Below, in pieces: positions 1 to 9,031 of a DNA stretch of 64,000 bases. Below the pieces are notes generated by a model. The model was not told the DNA's origin and searched no databases. It worked only from the letters and a program-made list of their open reading frames with translations. The position numbers and the translations under genes were made by a program. This DNA is from Gemmata massiliana (lineage in GTDB: Bacteria; Planctomycetota; Planctomycetia; Gemmatales; Gemmataceae). Positions within the stretch are counted from its first letter, which is position 1; the number at the start of each line of letters is the position of its first letter. The DNA lies in contig NZ_LR593886.1 in the NCBI RefSeq assembly GCF_901538265.1, positions 9,941,738 through 10,005,737 on the forward strand, written 5' to 3'.

Positions 1-1014
1 TACGTCACCGGCCGCGACGAGATCCAAGCCGAACACAACGGCCGTGACTGCGCTCTTGTAGGTGAAGGTGTATTTCGTGCCCCATCCCTTTGTCGCCGCG
101 GGTGCAGCAAGCGGTGCGGCCGTGGTTTGTGCGGGAGCAGGCGGATCGGCCGCAATAAGAGCGTGAAGACCAAACGCGCCCAGCGCGAGCGCGACGCCGG
201 TTACCCCGGCCGCGAACAGTTTGAACGTGGTGGTGTGCATGGGAACCCCTTGAACCAGGGCGGCCACCGGCGCGGGAATCCCGTCCCCGGCAGTTACCCC
301 GACCGCGACGAGTACCGCGGACCGGAACGTTGACGCGGCCAGTTGCGCTGGCACAGTTGCCAGAGCCGCCGACGCCGGTAACAGCACACCCAACCCCGCC
401 GCCGGAACCGCGACGCCACGACGCGAGAGCCGATCGGCGAGCAGCTTCCGGGCACGCGAGAGCCGGCCCGAGAGCGTCCCTTCGCTCCACCCGAGTAGCC
501 CCGCGGCCTCCGCACGCGACCGCTGTTCGAGATCGCACAAGACGATCGGAGAGCGATACTTGGTGGGAAGCCCCGCGAGCACGTCGTCGATCTTCGCCCG
601 CAACGCGGTCACGTCCGGATCACTCGCATCCGAGGGCACCGGAACGCGAGTGAAATCGACCGCGGCCGACGAAACGAGCTTCCGCGCCCACGCTCGCGCC
701 TTCTTCGCCACGTGAACCGCGACCCCGTACAGCCACGCCCCGACGCGCTCCGGTGGAGACACCGTTGCGGCCCGGGTCGCGAGCACGAGGAACGTCGCTT
801 GGAAGGCGTCGTCCGCGGTGTGAACGTCGGGGTGAAGAACACGCCGACACGTGGCGAGTACCATCGGCCCGTGGCGCCGAACCAGTTCGGCGAACGCGAC
901 CTCATCGCGGGCTTCCGCGAACCGGCGCACGAGTTCGCCGTCGTCCGCGTTCACTTCGGCGGAAGCGATCGTGACCGGAGCGGCTCGGAACCAAGCTCGC
1001 AGGCGTGCGGACAT
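1..1014 (-). CDS. ECF RNA polymerase sigma factor with membrane segment and start of a WD40-like region (3' end cut by window edge)
   Basis: The frame is open from an ATG at 1014 to the window edge (338 codons, no stop), so the C-terminus is missing. Residues about 35-110 form sigma-70 region 2 (core motif DDAFQATFLV at 68-77), and 150-195 form region 4, including LPTKYRSPIVLC and an HTH with EGTLSGRLSRARK. A hydrophobic segment at about 265-288 is followed by a Pro/Ala linker, and the last residues (AVTAVVFGLDLVAAGDV) look like the first blade of a WD40 propeller. Sigma factors with such C-terminal extensions are known in planctomycetes. The architecture suggests a membrane-tethered, signal-responsive sigma factor without a separate anti-sigma gene, but no anti-sigma neighbour can be excluded to the left. 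Sigma identity is firm; WD40 is inferred from one partial blade. Confidence 0.85.
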   Translation of the reverse strand, partial: MSARLRAWFRAAPVTIASAEVNADDGELVRRFAEARDEVAFAELVRRHGPMVLATCRRVLHPDVHTADDAFQATFLVLATRAATVSPPERVGAWLYGVAVHVAKKARAWARKLVSSAAVDFTRVPVPSDASDPDVTALRAKIDDVLAGLPTKYRSPIVLCDLEQRSRAEAAGLLGWSEGTLSGRLSRARKLLADRLSRRGVAVPAAGLGVLLPASAALATVPAQLAASTFRSAVLVAVGVTAGDGIPAPVAALVQGVPMHTTTFKLFAAGVTGVALALGAFGLHALIAADPPAPAQTTAAPLAAPAATKGWGTKYTFTYKSAVTAVVFGLDLVAAGDV

Positions 1015-1567
1015 GAGCGGAACCCTCCGCCCTCGCGTCGCGAGAGCATTCATGCAGGGTAGGGAGTGTGTTACCGCCTCCCTTTCCCTCAAGGGGCCTT
1101 AGCGCGTACACGATTTTCCCAAATTTGCGAAAACAAAGCCAACCGCAAGAATTCCGTACCGCAGAGCCTCACACGGCCCACTCGGAAAATACCGATCGAA
1201 AATCCAGTTGTAAAATTTAGTCCACTAGTTTATATTATTGATTGTGACGGATAGTCGGCGGCTCCACTGGAGGTCGAGAAAACGTGCTTCGGAGGGTGTC
1301 GATGTTGGTGATTGTTAGCCAAATGCCGCCCCATCACCGTGGGTGTTTCGACCATACAATGCAGTTGATCTGCTTGAAATTCCGGCAAATTGATGTCGTC
1401 GCCGCGGAGTACAGCCCTCGAACCGGCCCGAATTGTTAGCAAATGTTAGTGTGGTGACCGTGCGGGAGGCCGACCGAAATTTCCGAGCAAAAACGCCCTC
1501 ACGTCAAAATGCCGATCGGTCGCGAGCGTATTCCCGGTGTACCTCGCGGCTCCATTCAGGAAAAACG
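1015..1567. other. Intergenic region between divergent genes
   Basis: About 550 bases separate the sigma factor from the ABC operon, and this stretch is clearly AT-richer than its flanks from about 1120 to 1260. No open frame here has convincing protein character. It holds a short direct repeat, GTTAGCAAATGTTAG at 1435-1449, with a close relative at 15673-15687 on the other strand. Promoters for both flanking genes should lie here, but I cannot place -35/-10 boxes with confidence. Confidence 0.4.
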
Positions 1568-2473
1568 ATGCTCTTTCGATTGAGCAACGTCACCAAAACA
1601 TACGGCCCCGTCACGGCCCTGCGCGGGCTGACGGTCGAGGCCGCTCCCGGCGCGGTGGGACTGCTCGGTCCCAACGGGGCGGGCAAAACCACCCTCATCC
1701 GAACGCTCCTGGGCCTCATCAACGTCGATTCCGGCGGCGGTGACGTCCTCGGACTGGACATCCACACCCAGCGCCTGGACATCCGCCAGCGGGTCGGGTT
1801 CATGCCCGAGGACGAGTGCCTGTTCCCGGCCGTGCCCGGCGTCGGGTTCGTGTCCTACGCCGGTGAGTTGTGCGGAATGGCACCCGCCGACGCGATGCAA
1901 CGGGCACACGAAGTTCTCAACTACATCGGACTCGACGAAGCCCGTTATCGCCCGGTCGAATCGTACTCCACCGGCATGAAGCAGCGGCTCAAACTCGCGG
2001 CCGCCATCGTTCACGACCCGAAGCTGCTCATACTCGACGAACCTACCAACGGCATGGACCCGGCCGGCCGACAGGAAATGATCGAGCTGGCCCGCGACCT
2101 CTCGCACGGCAAAGGGATGAGCCTCATCTTTTCGAGCCATCTGCTGCCAGATGTCGAAGCCGTGTGCGATCACGTCGTCGTAATGGGACGCGGGGCGCTT
2201 CTGGCCCAGGGCAACATTCAGGAAATGAAGCAGGCGCACCCGCGGTCTTTTGATGTACGTGTGAAGGGCGATCGGGACGTATTCCTGGCGCGTCTGCGTG
2301 CCGCGGGCGGCGACGCCAAACCCTACGAAGACGCTCTGCGTGTCGAGCTACCCGAAGGGCAAACGACGGACCTGATCTGGCGGATCGCGGCGGAAACGGG
2401 CGAACAAATTCGCCACCTGCGCCCGCACCGCAGCTCGCTCGAAGACGTGTTCCTTGAAGCGGTCGGAGGGTAA
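1568..2473 (+). CDS. ABC-2 type exporter ATP-binding protein
   Basis: A 301-residue ABC ATPase. Walker A GPNGAGKTT lies near residues 34-42, the Q-loop region carries MPEDE, the signature is the YSTGMKQR variant of LSGGQ, Walker B is LLILDEPT, and the H-loop is SSH. The ATG at 1568 was chosen because AGGAAA sits just upstream; the longer frame from 1433 adds residues unlike the family. The stop lies two bases before the next gene, a permease. This is the first gene of a four-gene ATPase-permease-ATPase-permease operon and energises export or membrane remodelling by its partner. The substrate cannot be read from the sequence. Confidence 0.9.
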   Translation: MLFRLSNVTKTYGPVTALRGLTVEAAPGAVGLLGPNGAGKTTLIRTLLGLINVDSGGGDVLGLDIHTQRLDIRQRVGFMPEDECLFPAVPGVGFVSYAGELCGMAPADAMQRAHEVLNYIGLDEARYRPVESYSTGMKQRLKLAAAIVHDPKLLILDEPTNGMDPAGRQEMIELARDLSHGKGMSLIFSSHLLPDVEAVCDHVVVMGRGALLAQGNIQEMKQAHPRSFDVRVKGDRDVFLARLRAAGGDAKPYEDALRVELPEGQTTDLIWRIAAETGEQIRHLRPHRSSLEDVFLEAVGG

Positions 2474-2475
2474 CG

Positions 2476-3765
2476 ATGCCGATCTTCGACCAGGGTTACC
2501 AACACTGGCAGGGGCAACTCTCGGGGCACGGCTGGCGCTGGCTCGCGGTAGCCCGCCACGGCGTCCGCGCGCAGCTCCAGAACCGGTTCGTCCGACTCCT
2601 GCTTTTCGTCGCGTGGATGCCCGCGCTGGCACTGGTTACGGCCCTCACACTCTGGGGGTTGCTCGAACAACAAGCCGAGTCCGTCATCAGCCTCCTTCAG
2701 AGATTACTCCCGCCGGAAATGGTGGCGCAACCGCGCGACTTCCGGGGCGCGATGTGGACGGTCGCGTATGCCTACTTCTTCAAAGCTGAACTCCTCTGTT
2801 CGCTGTTCCTGGTGCTGCTCGTCGGCCCGAATCTCGTGAGCCGCGACCTCCGGTTCAATGCGCTACCACTGTATCTCTCGCGCCCGCTCCGGCGTGTCGA
2901 TTACTTCCTGGGTAAGCTCGGCGTCATCGGCTTCTTCCTGGCCATGACGGTCGTGATCCCCGCAGTCGGCGCGTACCTGTTGGGCGTGGCCTTCAGTCTC
3001 GACTTGGGCGTCATTCGAGACACACACCGGTTGCTGTGGGCGGGCGTCCTGTACGGGTTGGTCATCACGGTCGCCTCCGGAACGCTGATGCTGGCGCTGT
3101 CGTCGCTGTCGCGGCGCTCGATTTACGTCGGGATTGCCTGGGCCGGAATCATCTTCCTGAGCCACATGCTGAGTTCGGCGCTCGTGGGCATTCAAAACGA
3201 CACCGAGCGGCGCGAAATCGTCCGCAACGACATTGAAGCGTGGGTCAAAGATCACCCACCGCCGACGGGTATCGAGATGCGCGGGCCGTACCCGATTTCG
3301 CGGTCCACCGCGACACGGCGCGCAATCACCCCGGATACGCAGAAACTCCCGGACCTGAGTCCGGAAGAACGTGCGCAGGAGCGGTGGATGCGCGACTGGT
3401 CGGTTGCCATGAGCGACGCCGGCTCACGGGCCGAAAGCGCCCGCGCCGCCCGCAGCTACACCGACTGGCGCCCCACGCTCTCGTTCGCCAACAACCTGGA
3501 TCGTATGGGCGACTGGCTGCTTGAAACGGACGGCGCATGGGAGCTGCTGGGCCGCACGCTCGAGCGCCCGCGGCAAATCGTCGGCCCGCTGGCGAAGGGG
3601 CGCAACGCTCCCGTTCCGAGTGGCCCGCCCAACGACCGACGGTTGGCCGAGCGCATGGTCTGGCAGTTCCCCTGGTACTGGTCGGCCGGTGCGCTGACCG
3701 GCTTGTGCCTGATGTCCGCGTTCGTACTGTCGCGCCGCGTGAAGTCCCTGGACCGGCTCAAATGA
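2476..3765 (+). CDS. ABC-2 type permease with large extracytoplasmic loop
   Basis: A 429-residue membrane protein. Hydrophobic segments lie near residues 38-65, 95-120, 145-180, 190-215, 220-240 and 395-425. Between the fifth and sixth is a hydrophilic stretch of about 150 residues, likely an extracytoplasmic domain as in NosY/ABC-2-like permeases with split membrane bundles. It starts two bases after the ATPase stop and its TGA overlaps the next ATG (ATGA), so the genes are translationally coupled. It is probably the membrane subunit paired with the preceding ATPase. Substrate unknown. Confidence 0.85.
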   Translation: MPIFDQGYQHWQGQLSGHGWRWLAVARHGVRAQLQNRFVRLLLFVAWMPALALVTALTLWGLLEQQAESVISLLQRLLPPEMVAQPRDFRGAMWTVAYAYFFKAELLCSLFLVLLVGPNLVSRDLRFNALPLYLSRPLRRVDYFLGKLGVIGFFLAMTVVIPAVGAYLLGVAFSLDLGVIRDTHRLLWAGVLYGLVITVASGTLMLALSSLSRRSIYVGIAWAGIIFLSHMLSSALVGIQNDTERREIVRNDIEAWVKDHPPPTGIEMRGPYPISRSTATRRAITPDTQKLPDLSPEERAQERWMRDWSVAMSDAGSRAESARAARSYTDWRPTLSFANNLDRMGDWLLETDGAWELLGRTLERPRQIVGPLAKGRNAPVPSGPPNDRRLAERMVWQFPWYWSAGALTGLCLMSAFVLSRRVKSLDRLK

Positions 3766-4688
3766 CCCCGATCATCGAGTTCGACGGCGTTTCCAAGTGG
3801 TACGGGAACGTCATCGGCCTGAACAAGCTGACGCTGCACGTCCCGGCGGGCGTTACGGGCCTGCTCGGTCCTAACGGTGCCGGCAAATCGACGCTGCTGC
3901 AACTGGCTACGGGTCAACTGCGACCGAGCCAGGGCGCCGTCCGCGTCTTCGGCCAAGACGTTTGGGACAACCCGGGGCTGAACCATCTCATCGGCCTGTG
4001 CCCAGAACAAGACGCCTTCTACGAGTGGATGACCGGGCACGACTTCGTCCGCACCTGTGCCCGTCTGAGTGGGATGAGCCGCCGGGACGCGACCAAAGCG
4101 GCGAACCGCGCGATGGAAATGGTCGGGATGACGGAGCACATGTACCGTGGGGTGCGCGGGTACTCGAAGGGGATGCGCCAGCGCACGAAACTGGCCCAAG
4201 CGATGGTCCACAACCCGCGCGTGCTGTTCCTCGATGAACCGCTCACCGGGACCGATCCCGTTGCCCGCCGCGACCTCATCGATGTGGTTCGCGGGCTCGG
4301 CGCGAGCGGGTGCAGCGTGGTGGTCTCGAGCCACGTGCTGCACGAGATCCAGTCTCTTACCCCGCGCATCGTACTCCTGCACCGGGGCCGACTCGTTGCG
4401 CAGGGGCACGTCCGCGAGATCCGCGACCTCATCGACAAGCACCCGCACCGCATCGTGCTGGTGTGCGAACAGTACCGCGCGCTCGCGGCCAAACTAGCGA
4501 CCTGCGCTGACGTGGACGGGATCAAGTTCATCGAACGCGAATCGAGCCTTGTGGTCGAAACGCGACAACCGGACGCCTTCTACGCGCGACTGCCCGAGTT
4601 GGCCGCGACCGGCGGACTGTCACTCCGCGAAGTGTACTCGGAAGACGACAACCTCGAAGCCGTGTTCAAGTACCTGGTGAACCGATGA
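3762..4688 (+). CDS. ABC-2 type exporter ATP-binding protein (second)
   Basis: A 308-residue ABC ATPase starting at the ATG that overlaps the permease stop. Walker A GPNGAGKST, signature YSKGMRQR, Walker B VLFLDEPLTGTDP and the H-loop SSH are intact. The longer frame from 3537 runs inside the upstream permease and is out of family, so it was rejected. It is a paralogue of the ATPase at 1568-2473 but divergent enough to suggest two distinct half-transporters in one operon rather than a recent duplication. It overlaps the next gene by four bases (4685-4688). Confidence 0.9.
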   Translation: MTPIIEFDGVSKWYGNVIGLNKLTLHVPAGVTGLLGPNGAGKSTLLQLATGQLRPSQGAVRVFGQDVWDNPGLNHLIGLCPEQDAFYEWMTGHDFVRTCARLSGMSRRDATKAANRAMEMVGMTEHMYRGVRGYSKGMRQRTKLAQAMVHNPRVLFLDEPLTGTDPVARRDLIDVVRGLGASGCSVVVSSHVLHEIQSLTPRIVLLHRGRLVAQGHVREIRDLIDKHPHRIVLVCEQYRALAAKLATCADVDGIKFIERESSLVVETRQPDAFYARLPELAATGGLSLREVYSEDDNLEAVFKYLVNR

Positions 4689-5536
4689 CCGTAGCGGAAG
4701 TTCGGCCCCCGCGCCGCTCACTGTCAACTGAAGCATCTGCGCTGGTGGCCCTGTTCGATTTGACAGTGCGCCAGCACACGCACGGCCGGCGGTTGCTGGT
4801 TCTCATCCTCTTGTATTTGCTGCCATGTGCGCTGGCGGTACTGCTCCGCTCGCTCCCGCACCCGGCGCCGACCGACGCGCTGGAATTCGCGCTCGTTCTC
4901 ACGCTTCTGCCGCACGGATTGGCCCCACTCACGGCCCTGCTGTACGCGGCCGGCGTGGTGTCGGACGAGGTCGAAGAACAAACGCTGACGTACCTGCTAC
5001 TACGGTCGATCCCGCGCTGGGAACTGTTCCTCACAAAGCTAGTCGCGACGATGTGTGTGACCGCGCTGTTAGTCGCAGTAGCGGTATTGGCCCTTTACAC
5101 ATCGATCTACGCGGGCACGCCCCAATTCTGGAGCGAAGCCCTTCCGCGTGCGGGCGGGGTGATCGCGGTCGCGACACTGGCCCAAGTCGGCTACTGCGTG
5201 CTGTTCGGGTTCCTGGGACTTGTCACGCGACGGGCACTGATTGGGGGGATCGCTTACATCGTGGCAGTCGAGGGCATACTGGCGAACCTCGACTTCGTGG
5301 GGCGCTCACTCACGGTGGTGTACTACGTCCGCACCCTGTCGCTTCGGTGGTTGGACCTGCCCGCTGAGCAGTTGCGCCGGTGCCAGGATGCTTGGGGAAT
5401 GACGGAGCTGGACAAGCTCCCGTCGTCGAGCACGTGTGCGCTGGGGTTACTCGGTTTCGGGGCCGCCGTTTCGTTGGTGTCGGCCCTGTGGTTCGCACGC
5501 AGCGAGTTCCGCGTGAAGACGCCGGGCAGTGATTGA
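4685..5536 (+). CDS. ABC-2 type permease
   Basis: A 283-residue integral membrane protein with about six hydrophobic segments and an ABC-2 family pattern (a cytoplasmic start, then a helix carrying LVLILLYLLPCALAVLL, and a terminal helix before VKTPGSD). It is the last gene of the operon, coupled to the preceding ATPase by an ATGA overlap. It ends 14 bases before the stop of the convergent gene at 5551, with no hairpin terminator visible in the gap. Partner ATPase is probably 3762-4688; substrate unknown. Confidence 0.85.
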   Translation: MTVAEVRPPRRSLSTEASALVALFDLTVRQHTHGRRLLVLILLYLLPCALAVLLRSLPHPAPTDALEFALVLTLLPHGLAPLTALLYAAGVVSDEVEEQTLTYLLLRSIPRWELFLTKLVATMCVTALLVAVAVLALYTSIYAGTPQFWSEALPRAGGVIAVATLAQVGYCVLFGFLGLVTRRALIGGIAYIVAVEGILANLDFVGRSLTVVYYVRTLSLRWLDLPAEQLRRCQDAWGMTELDKLPSSSTCALGLLGFGAAVSLVSALWFARSEFRVKTPGSD

Positions 5537-5550
5537 GGCGCGGATTCCGT

Positions 5551-6561
5551 TCACGACAAGAACGCGAACTGCTCGGCCGCGGGACCGGAGCGGAGCCAAC
5601 CGGCGACCATCGCGGACACGGTGACCTTCTCCGCGCGCCGGAACACCAGACCGCACTCACACGACACTTGCTCGAACGGCCCTTTGTACACAACCGCACA
5701 CGGTCCGGGTGCCGCAGTACCGGCCTTCCAGCCGTGCAAACGAAGCTCGCGGAGTTCGACGCCGTTCACGGTGAAACAGTGGATATCGCCGAGTTTCTCG
5801 TAGAAGAGTCCGCCGAACCCGGCGCGGAGTAACAGGCCGAGGGGTTCCGTTTCTACTGGCACGCGCTGAACCATTGACGCCAGCCCTGGCAGCTTCGGCG
5901 TACCCGGGAACGGCTTATCGCTCACCAATCCGTGGATCGAGAGCTTGCCGCCCGGCCGGAGCACGCGGTGCGCATCAACGAGGAGCTTAGCGAGGCGCTC
6001 GGGCGACACGAGTGCGTTGAACGTGCCTTCGAGCAGAACTTCGTCGAGCGAGTTGTCCTTGTGCGGAATGCGGTCCGGCACCGGGTCCGTGAGACGGTGC
6101 TGCCACACGGCTTGTGCGGGCTGTTCGAGCGGTGTGGGCGGGTCGTCGAACCCGGAGTGGTCGATGTCTTCGTGGAGGGTGTAAATCTCCCACAACGTCC
6201 GGTCCGGGTCCGTCACCCAGAACTTCGTCTGCCGCGAGTAACAGCACTCGACGCCCTCTTGCCGCTGCGTCGCGATCCCGGCCTCTTCGAGCCGGCGCTG
6301 CACGCCGACGAGAGCGGCCGAATCGGGGAACCGAAGACCGATGTGGTTGAGCGCCCCACCGGGTTGCTGCGGACTCGGGTAGAGCGCGAGCACGAGCGGC
6401 GGAACGGCGACGTCGAACTTCGCGTAGTCGTCGAAGTGCTTCGCCGGCGCCGTGCCCAGGAGCGTGCGATAGAACCGCACCGAGCGCGTCAGGTCCGCGA
6501 CGTGCAGCCCCACGTGGAAGCGCGTTGCGGTGGTCGGTGCGGCTTCGATCGTTGCGGACAT
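5551..6561 (-). CDS. ArsI/CadI-type VOC domain fused to ArsM-like methyltransferase C-terminal half (copy 1)
   Basis: A 336-residue two-domain protein. Residues 14-130 are a VOC/glyoxalase-fold domain of the ArsI/CadI kind: putative metal ligands His16, His73 and Glu125 keep the spacing known for ArsI carbon-arsenic lyase, and a vicinal Cys106-Cys107 pair sits where ArsI binds trivalent organoarsenicals. From about 150 onward the sequence resembles the later part of SAM methyltransferases of the ArsM type (HRVLRPGGKL, then VYKGPF near the C-terminus). The glycine-rich SAM-binding motif I that normally precedes it is not present. Start ATG at 6561 was preferred to a GTG further upstream because the VOC fold begins shortly after it. 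Last gene of the operon. Arsenic chemistry is an inference from motifs. Confidence 0.75.
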   Translation of the reverse strand: MSATIEAAPTTATRFHVGLHVADLTRSVRFYRTLLGTAPAKHFDDYAKFDVAVPPLVLALYPSPQQPGGALNHIGLRFPDSAALVGVQRRLEEAGIATQRQEGVECCYSRQTKFWVTDPDRTLWEIYTLHEDIDHSGFDDPPTPLEQPAQAVWQHRLTDPVPDRIPHKDNSLDEVLLEGTFNALVSPERLAKLLVDAHRVLRPGGKLSIHGLVSDKPFPGTPKLPGLASMVQRVPVETEPLGLLLRAGFGGLFYEKLGDIHCFTVNGVELRELRLHGWKAGTAAPGPCAVVYKGPFEQVSCECGLVFRRAEKVTVSAMVAGWLRSGPAAEQFAFLS

Positions 6562-6649
6562 TGGTTGCTCCGTCTTGGGCGCGCGACCGGTGCGAGCCGG
6601 TGCAATTGAGAACGAAGGATAAGAACGGGCCTCGATCTCGTCAACCGAC

Positions 6650-7732
6650 TCAGGTCGGTCGCGTACTCGAGCACCCGGCTCCTGTGTTCGGCTCGAAGAA
6701 CAGGAACTGCTCGGCGATGGGACCGAGTCGGAGCTGCTCCCACAGCGCGACCGGCACACTCACGCGCTTACCGCGCTCGAAGACGTGCCCACCGTCGGCG
6801 GTCGCGCGGGCGAACGGCCCCTTGTAGAGCACCTGTTTCGTCTCGCTCACGTTTTTGGGAGATGCCGGTTTCCACGCGACAAACTTGACCTCTCGTAGTT
6901 CGACGCCGTCGGCAACGAACCACGCTTTTTCGGTGAATTTCACGACTTGCGCGCCCACGAATCCCGCGCGGCGCAGCACGTTGATCGGCTCCGTTTGAGC
7001 CGGAACGTAAGCGACCATTGCGGCCAACCCGGGTAGCTTCGGCTGAGCGCCGGGGAACGGCTTGTCGCCCATCAGTCCGTGCGTGAGGATCTTCCCACCC
7101 GGCTTCAGTACGCGGGCGACTTCTTTCAGCAGGGTCGCGCGCTGGGCGTCGGTCAGTTCGGCGTTAAAAGTCCCGACGAGCCGAACCTCGTCGAGCGAGT
7201 TGTCCTTGTGCGGGATGCGTTCGGGCAAACCGTTGGTGACGAAATGCTCCCACACGGCTTCCGGCTGGGCCTTCGCACCGCTCTCGGCGTCCGCGCGTGC
7301 CGCTTTGCCCTCGAAGCTCTTGCGGACCATTTCCGGGAGCACGTCCTCTTCAACGCGGTAGATTTCCCAGAAGTTGCCGAACGGGTCCGTCACCCACAAC
7401 TTGTTCTGCTTCGCGTAGCCGCACACGGTGCCGTCCTGGGCCTGCGTACAGACGCCGGCCGCTTCGAGTCGTTTGCGGTAGTGCTGGATCGTCTCGTCGG
7501 ACCCGACGCGAAGGCCGATGTGACTGAGGGAGGCCCCGGGACCGGGCGGGTGCGGTGCGAGCGAGAAGATAACGGGCGGGTCTTCGAGTTCAAATTTGGC
7601 GTAGTCGGCGTGGTGCTTTGCGGGCTTCAGGCCGAAGAGGAGCGTGTAGAACTCCACTGCCCGCACGAGGTCGGGCACGTTAAGCGACATGTGAAATTTA
7701 ACCGGCTCTTCGATCACTGTCAGGGACGACAT
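6650..7732 (-). CDS. ArsI/CadI-type VOC domain fused to ArsM-like methyltransferase C-terminal half (copy 2)
   Basis: A 360-residue paralogue of the following gene with the same architecture. Metal ligands correspond to His14, His71 and Glu123, again with ArsI spacing, but the vicinal cysteine pair is reduced to Cys104-Gly105. The C-terminal half carries ARVLKPGGKI and a VLYKGPF motif, without a SAM motif I. The ATG at 7732 overlaps the stop of the MFS gene by one base (TGATG), so it is translationally coupled to that permease. The loss of one cysteine suggests a changed substrate compared with copy 1. A short Ser/Thr/Pro-rich tail follows the domain. Confidence 0.75.
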   Translation of the reverse strand: MSSLTVIEEPVKFHMSLNVPDLVRAVEFYTLLFGLKPAKHHADYAKFELEDPPVIFSLAPHPPGPGASLSHIGLRVGSDETIQHYRKRLEAAGVCTQAQDGTVCGYAKQNKLWVTDPFGNFWEIYRVEEDVLPEMVRKSFEGKAARADAESGAKAQPEAVWEHFVTNGLPERIPHKDNSLDEVRLVGTFNAELTDAQRATLLKEVARVLKPGGKILTHGLMGDKPFPGAQPKLPGLAAMVAYVPAQTEPINVLRRAGFVGAQVVKFTEKAWFVADGVELREVKFVAWKPASPKNVSETKQVLYKGPFARATADGGHVFERGKRVSVPVALWEQLRLGPIAEQFLFFEPNTGAGCSSTRPT

Positions 7733-9018
7733 CACCAAACCTCTTCGGACTCTCGCTCCGGCACTGGTATCAGTCGAGCCGGCGGACGAACCCCCCACGC
7801 GGCTACAGCAAGCACCAGAGCGATCCCGGCAAAACTGTAAAAGAACAGCGCGGTTCCGTTATTCTGTTCACGAACGAAGGAAAGCAGAACCGGTCCGCTC
7901 GCGGACGCGAATACCGACAATACCTGTACCGTTGCCTGAATGCTACCCAAGTGGGCGCGCCCGTAGGTGTGACCGTACACGGCAAAGTAGATGACCGTAA
8001 TGATACCACCCGAAGCGCCGAGTAGTGTAGCGTAAACGGCCGCTCCCACGAGCGTCGTTACCAGCGGGAAGATCAACAGTGACACAGCCAGGATCGCGAC
8101 ACCCGCGCCGAGCAGCTTCCCCAGCGGTCGGTGGCGCGCGAGTGCGCCTGCGATGACATTCGCCGGTAGTCCGCTGACCATCAGCACCCCGAGCACCAAA
8201 CCGTTGGCTTGTTTCCCGTCTAAACCATGTTCCTGCAAGAGCAGTTCGTTGTCGAGTGTCAGTGCGGAAAAGATCAGGTTAAAAACGGTCGCCGCAGACG
8301 TGTACACCCAGAACGAAGGAGTCGCGAGTGCGGCCCAAACTGTCATGGATGCGGCCCCTTGCGTCTCAAGGGCCGGCTCATCGGGAGGCACTCCGCACGA
8401 TTCGGGCGAACTCCGCGCGAACAACAAGCCAAGCGGAACGAGACCCAACAGGAGTGCCAGCCCCACGCCCTCCCAGGCTGCGCGCCAACCGGCCGACTTC
8501 ACACTCGCTTCCACGACGAAGATCGGTGCCACGAACCCGACGGCGAGTAACAGCGTGAACGCGCCCATTGCCGCGCCCGCTCGTCGACGGAACCACTTCC
8601 CCACGAGCGCGATCGCCACAACCGAAAGTGCCCCCTGGCCCAATCCGCGAACCAGTGTGAGCGTGACCACAAGTTCTGCTTCGTCCGCCGCACGACTCAT
8701 GAGGAGCACGCATGCGCCGAGTGCGGCCCCTACGACAGCAAGAACAAGCCGCGTGCCGAATTTATCGATGGCCCGGCCGATCGGAATGACGCATACCGCG
8801 CCAACAACGATGGCCCAGAAATTGATGACGTTGAACCGCAAATCGCTGATACCGAGTTCAGCGCGAAGCGGTTCTTTAATCAGTCCCAAACCGTAAGTGC
8901 GTCCCGGCAACGTGGCCGACATCGCGACGGCCGCGATCCCCACGTTGACCCACCCGTAGTAGAACGGCAGCCCTGCGATCCACGATCGCGTAGCGGGGGA
9001 TGCGACTTCCGAACTCAT
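7732..9018 (-). CDS. MFS transporter
   Basis: A 428-residue major facilitator with about twelve hydrophobic segments. The loop after the second helix carries GRAIDKFGTRLVL, which fits the MFS motif A region (G-x-x-x-D-x-x-G-x-R). It probably exports or imports a small organic anion. It lies 13 bases after the lipoprotein gene and is stop-start coupled to the VOC fusion at 7732, so it probably moves a substrate or product of those enzymes; an organoarsenical or other thiol-reactive compound is a guess. It does not carry features I could assign specifically to ArsJ. Confidence 0.85.
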   Translation of the reverse strand: MSSEVASPATRSWIAGLPFYYGWVNVGIAAVAMSATLPGRTYGLGLIKEPLRAELGISDLRFNVINFWAIVVGAVCVIPIGRAIDKFGTRLVLAVVGAALGACVLLMSRAADEAELVVTLTLVRGLGQGALSVVAIALVGKWFRRRAGAAMGAFTLLLAVGFVAPIFVVEASVKSAGWRAAWEGVGLALLLGLVPLGLLFARSSPESCGVPPDEPALETQGAASMTVWAALATPSFWVYTSAATVFNLIFSALTLDNELLLQEHGLDGKQANGLVLGVLMVSGLPANVIAGALARHRPLGKLLGAGVAILAVSLLIFPLVTTLVGAAVYATLLGASGGIITVIYFAVYGHTYGRAHLGSIQATVQVLSVFASASGPVLLSFVREQNNGTALFFYSFAGIALVLAVAAWGVRPPARLIPVPERESEEVW

Positions 9019-9031
9019 GCGGCTCCACGAG

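Noticed and set aside
345-365. A TGGCAC/TTGC-like sigma54 promoter within the sigma factor gene
   Set aside because: Spacing between the two elements is wrong and it lies within coding DNA.
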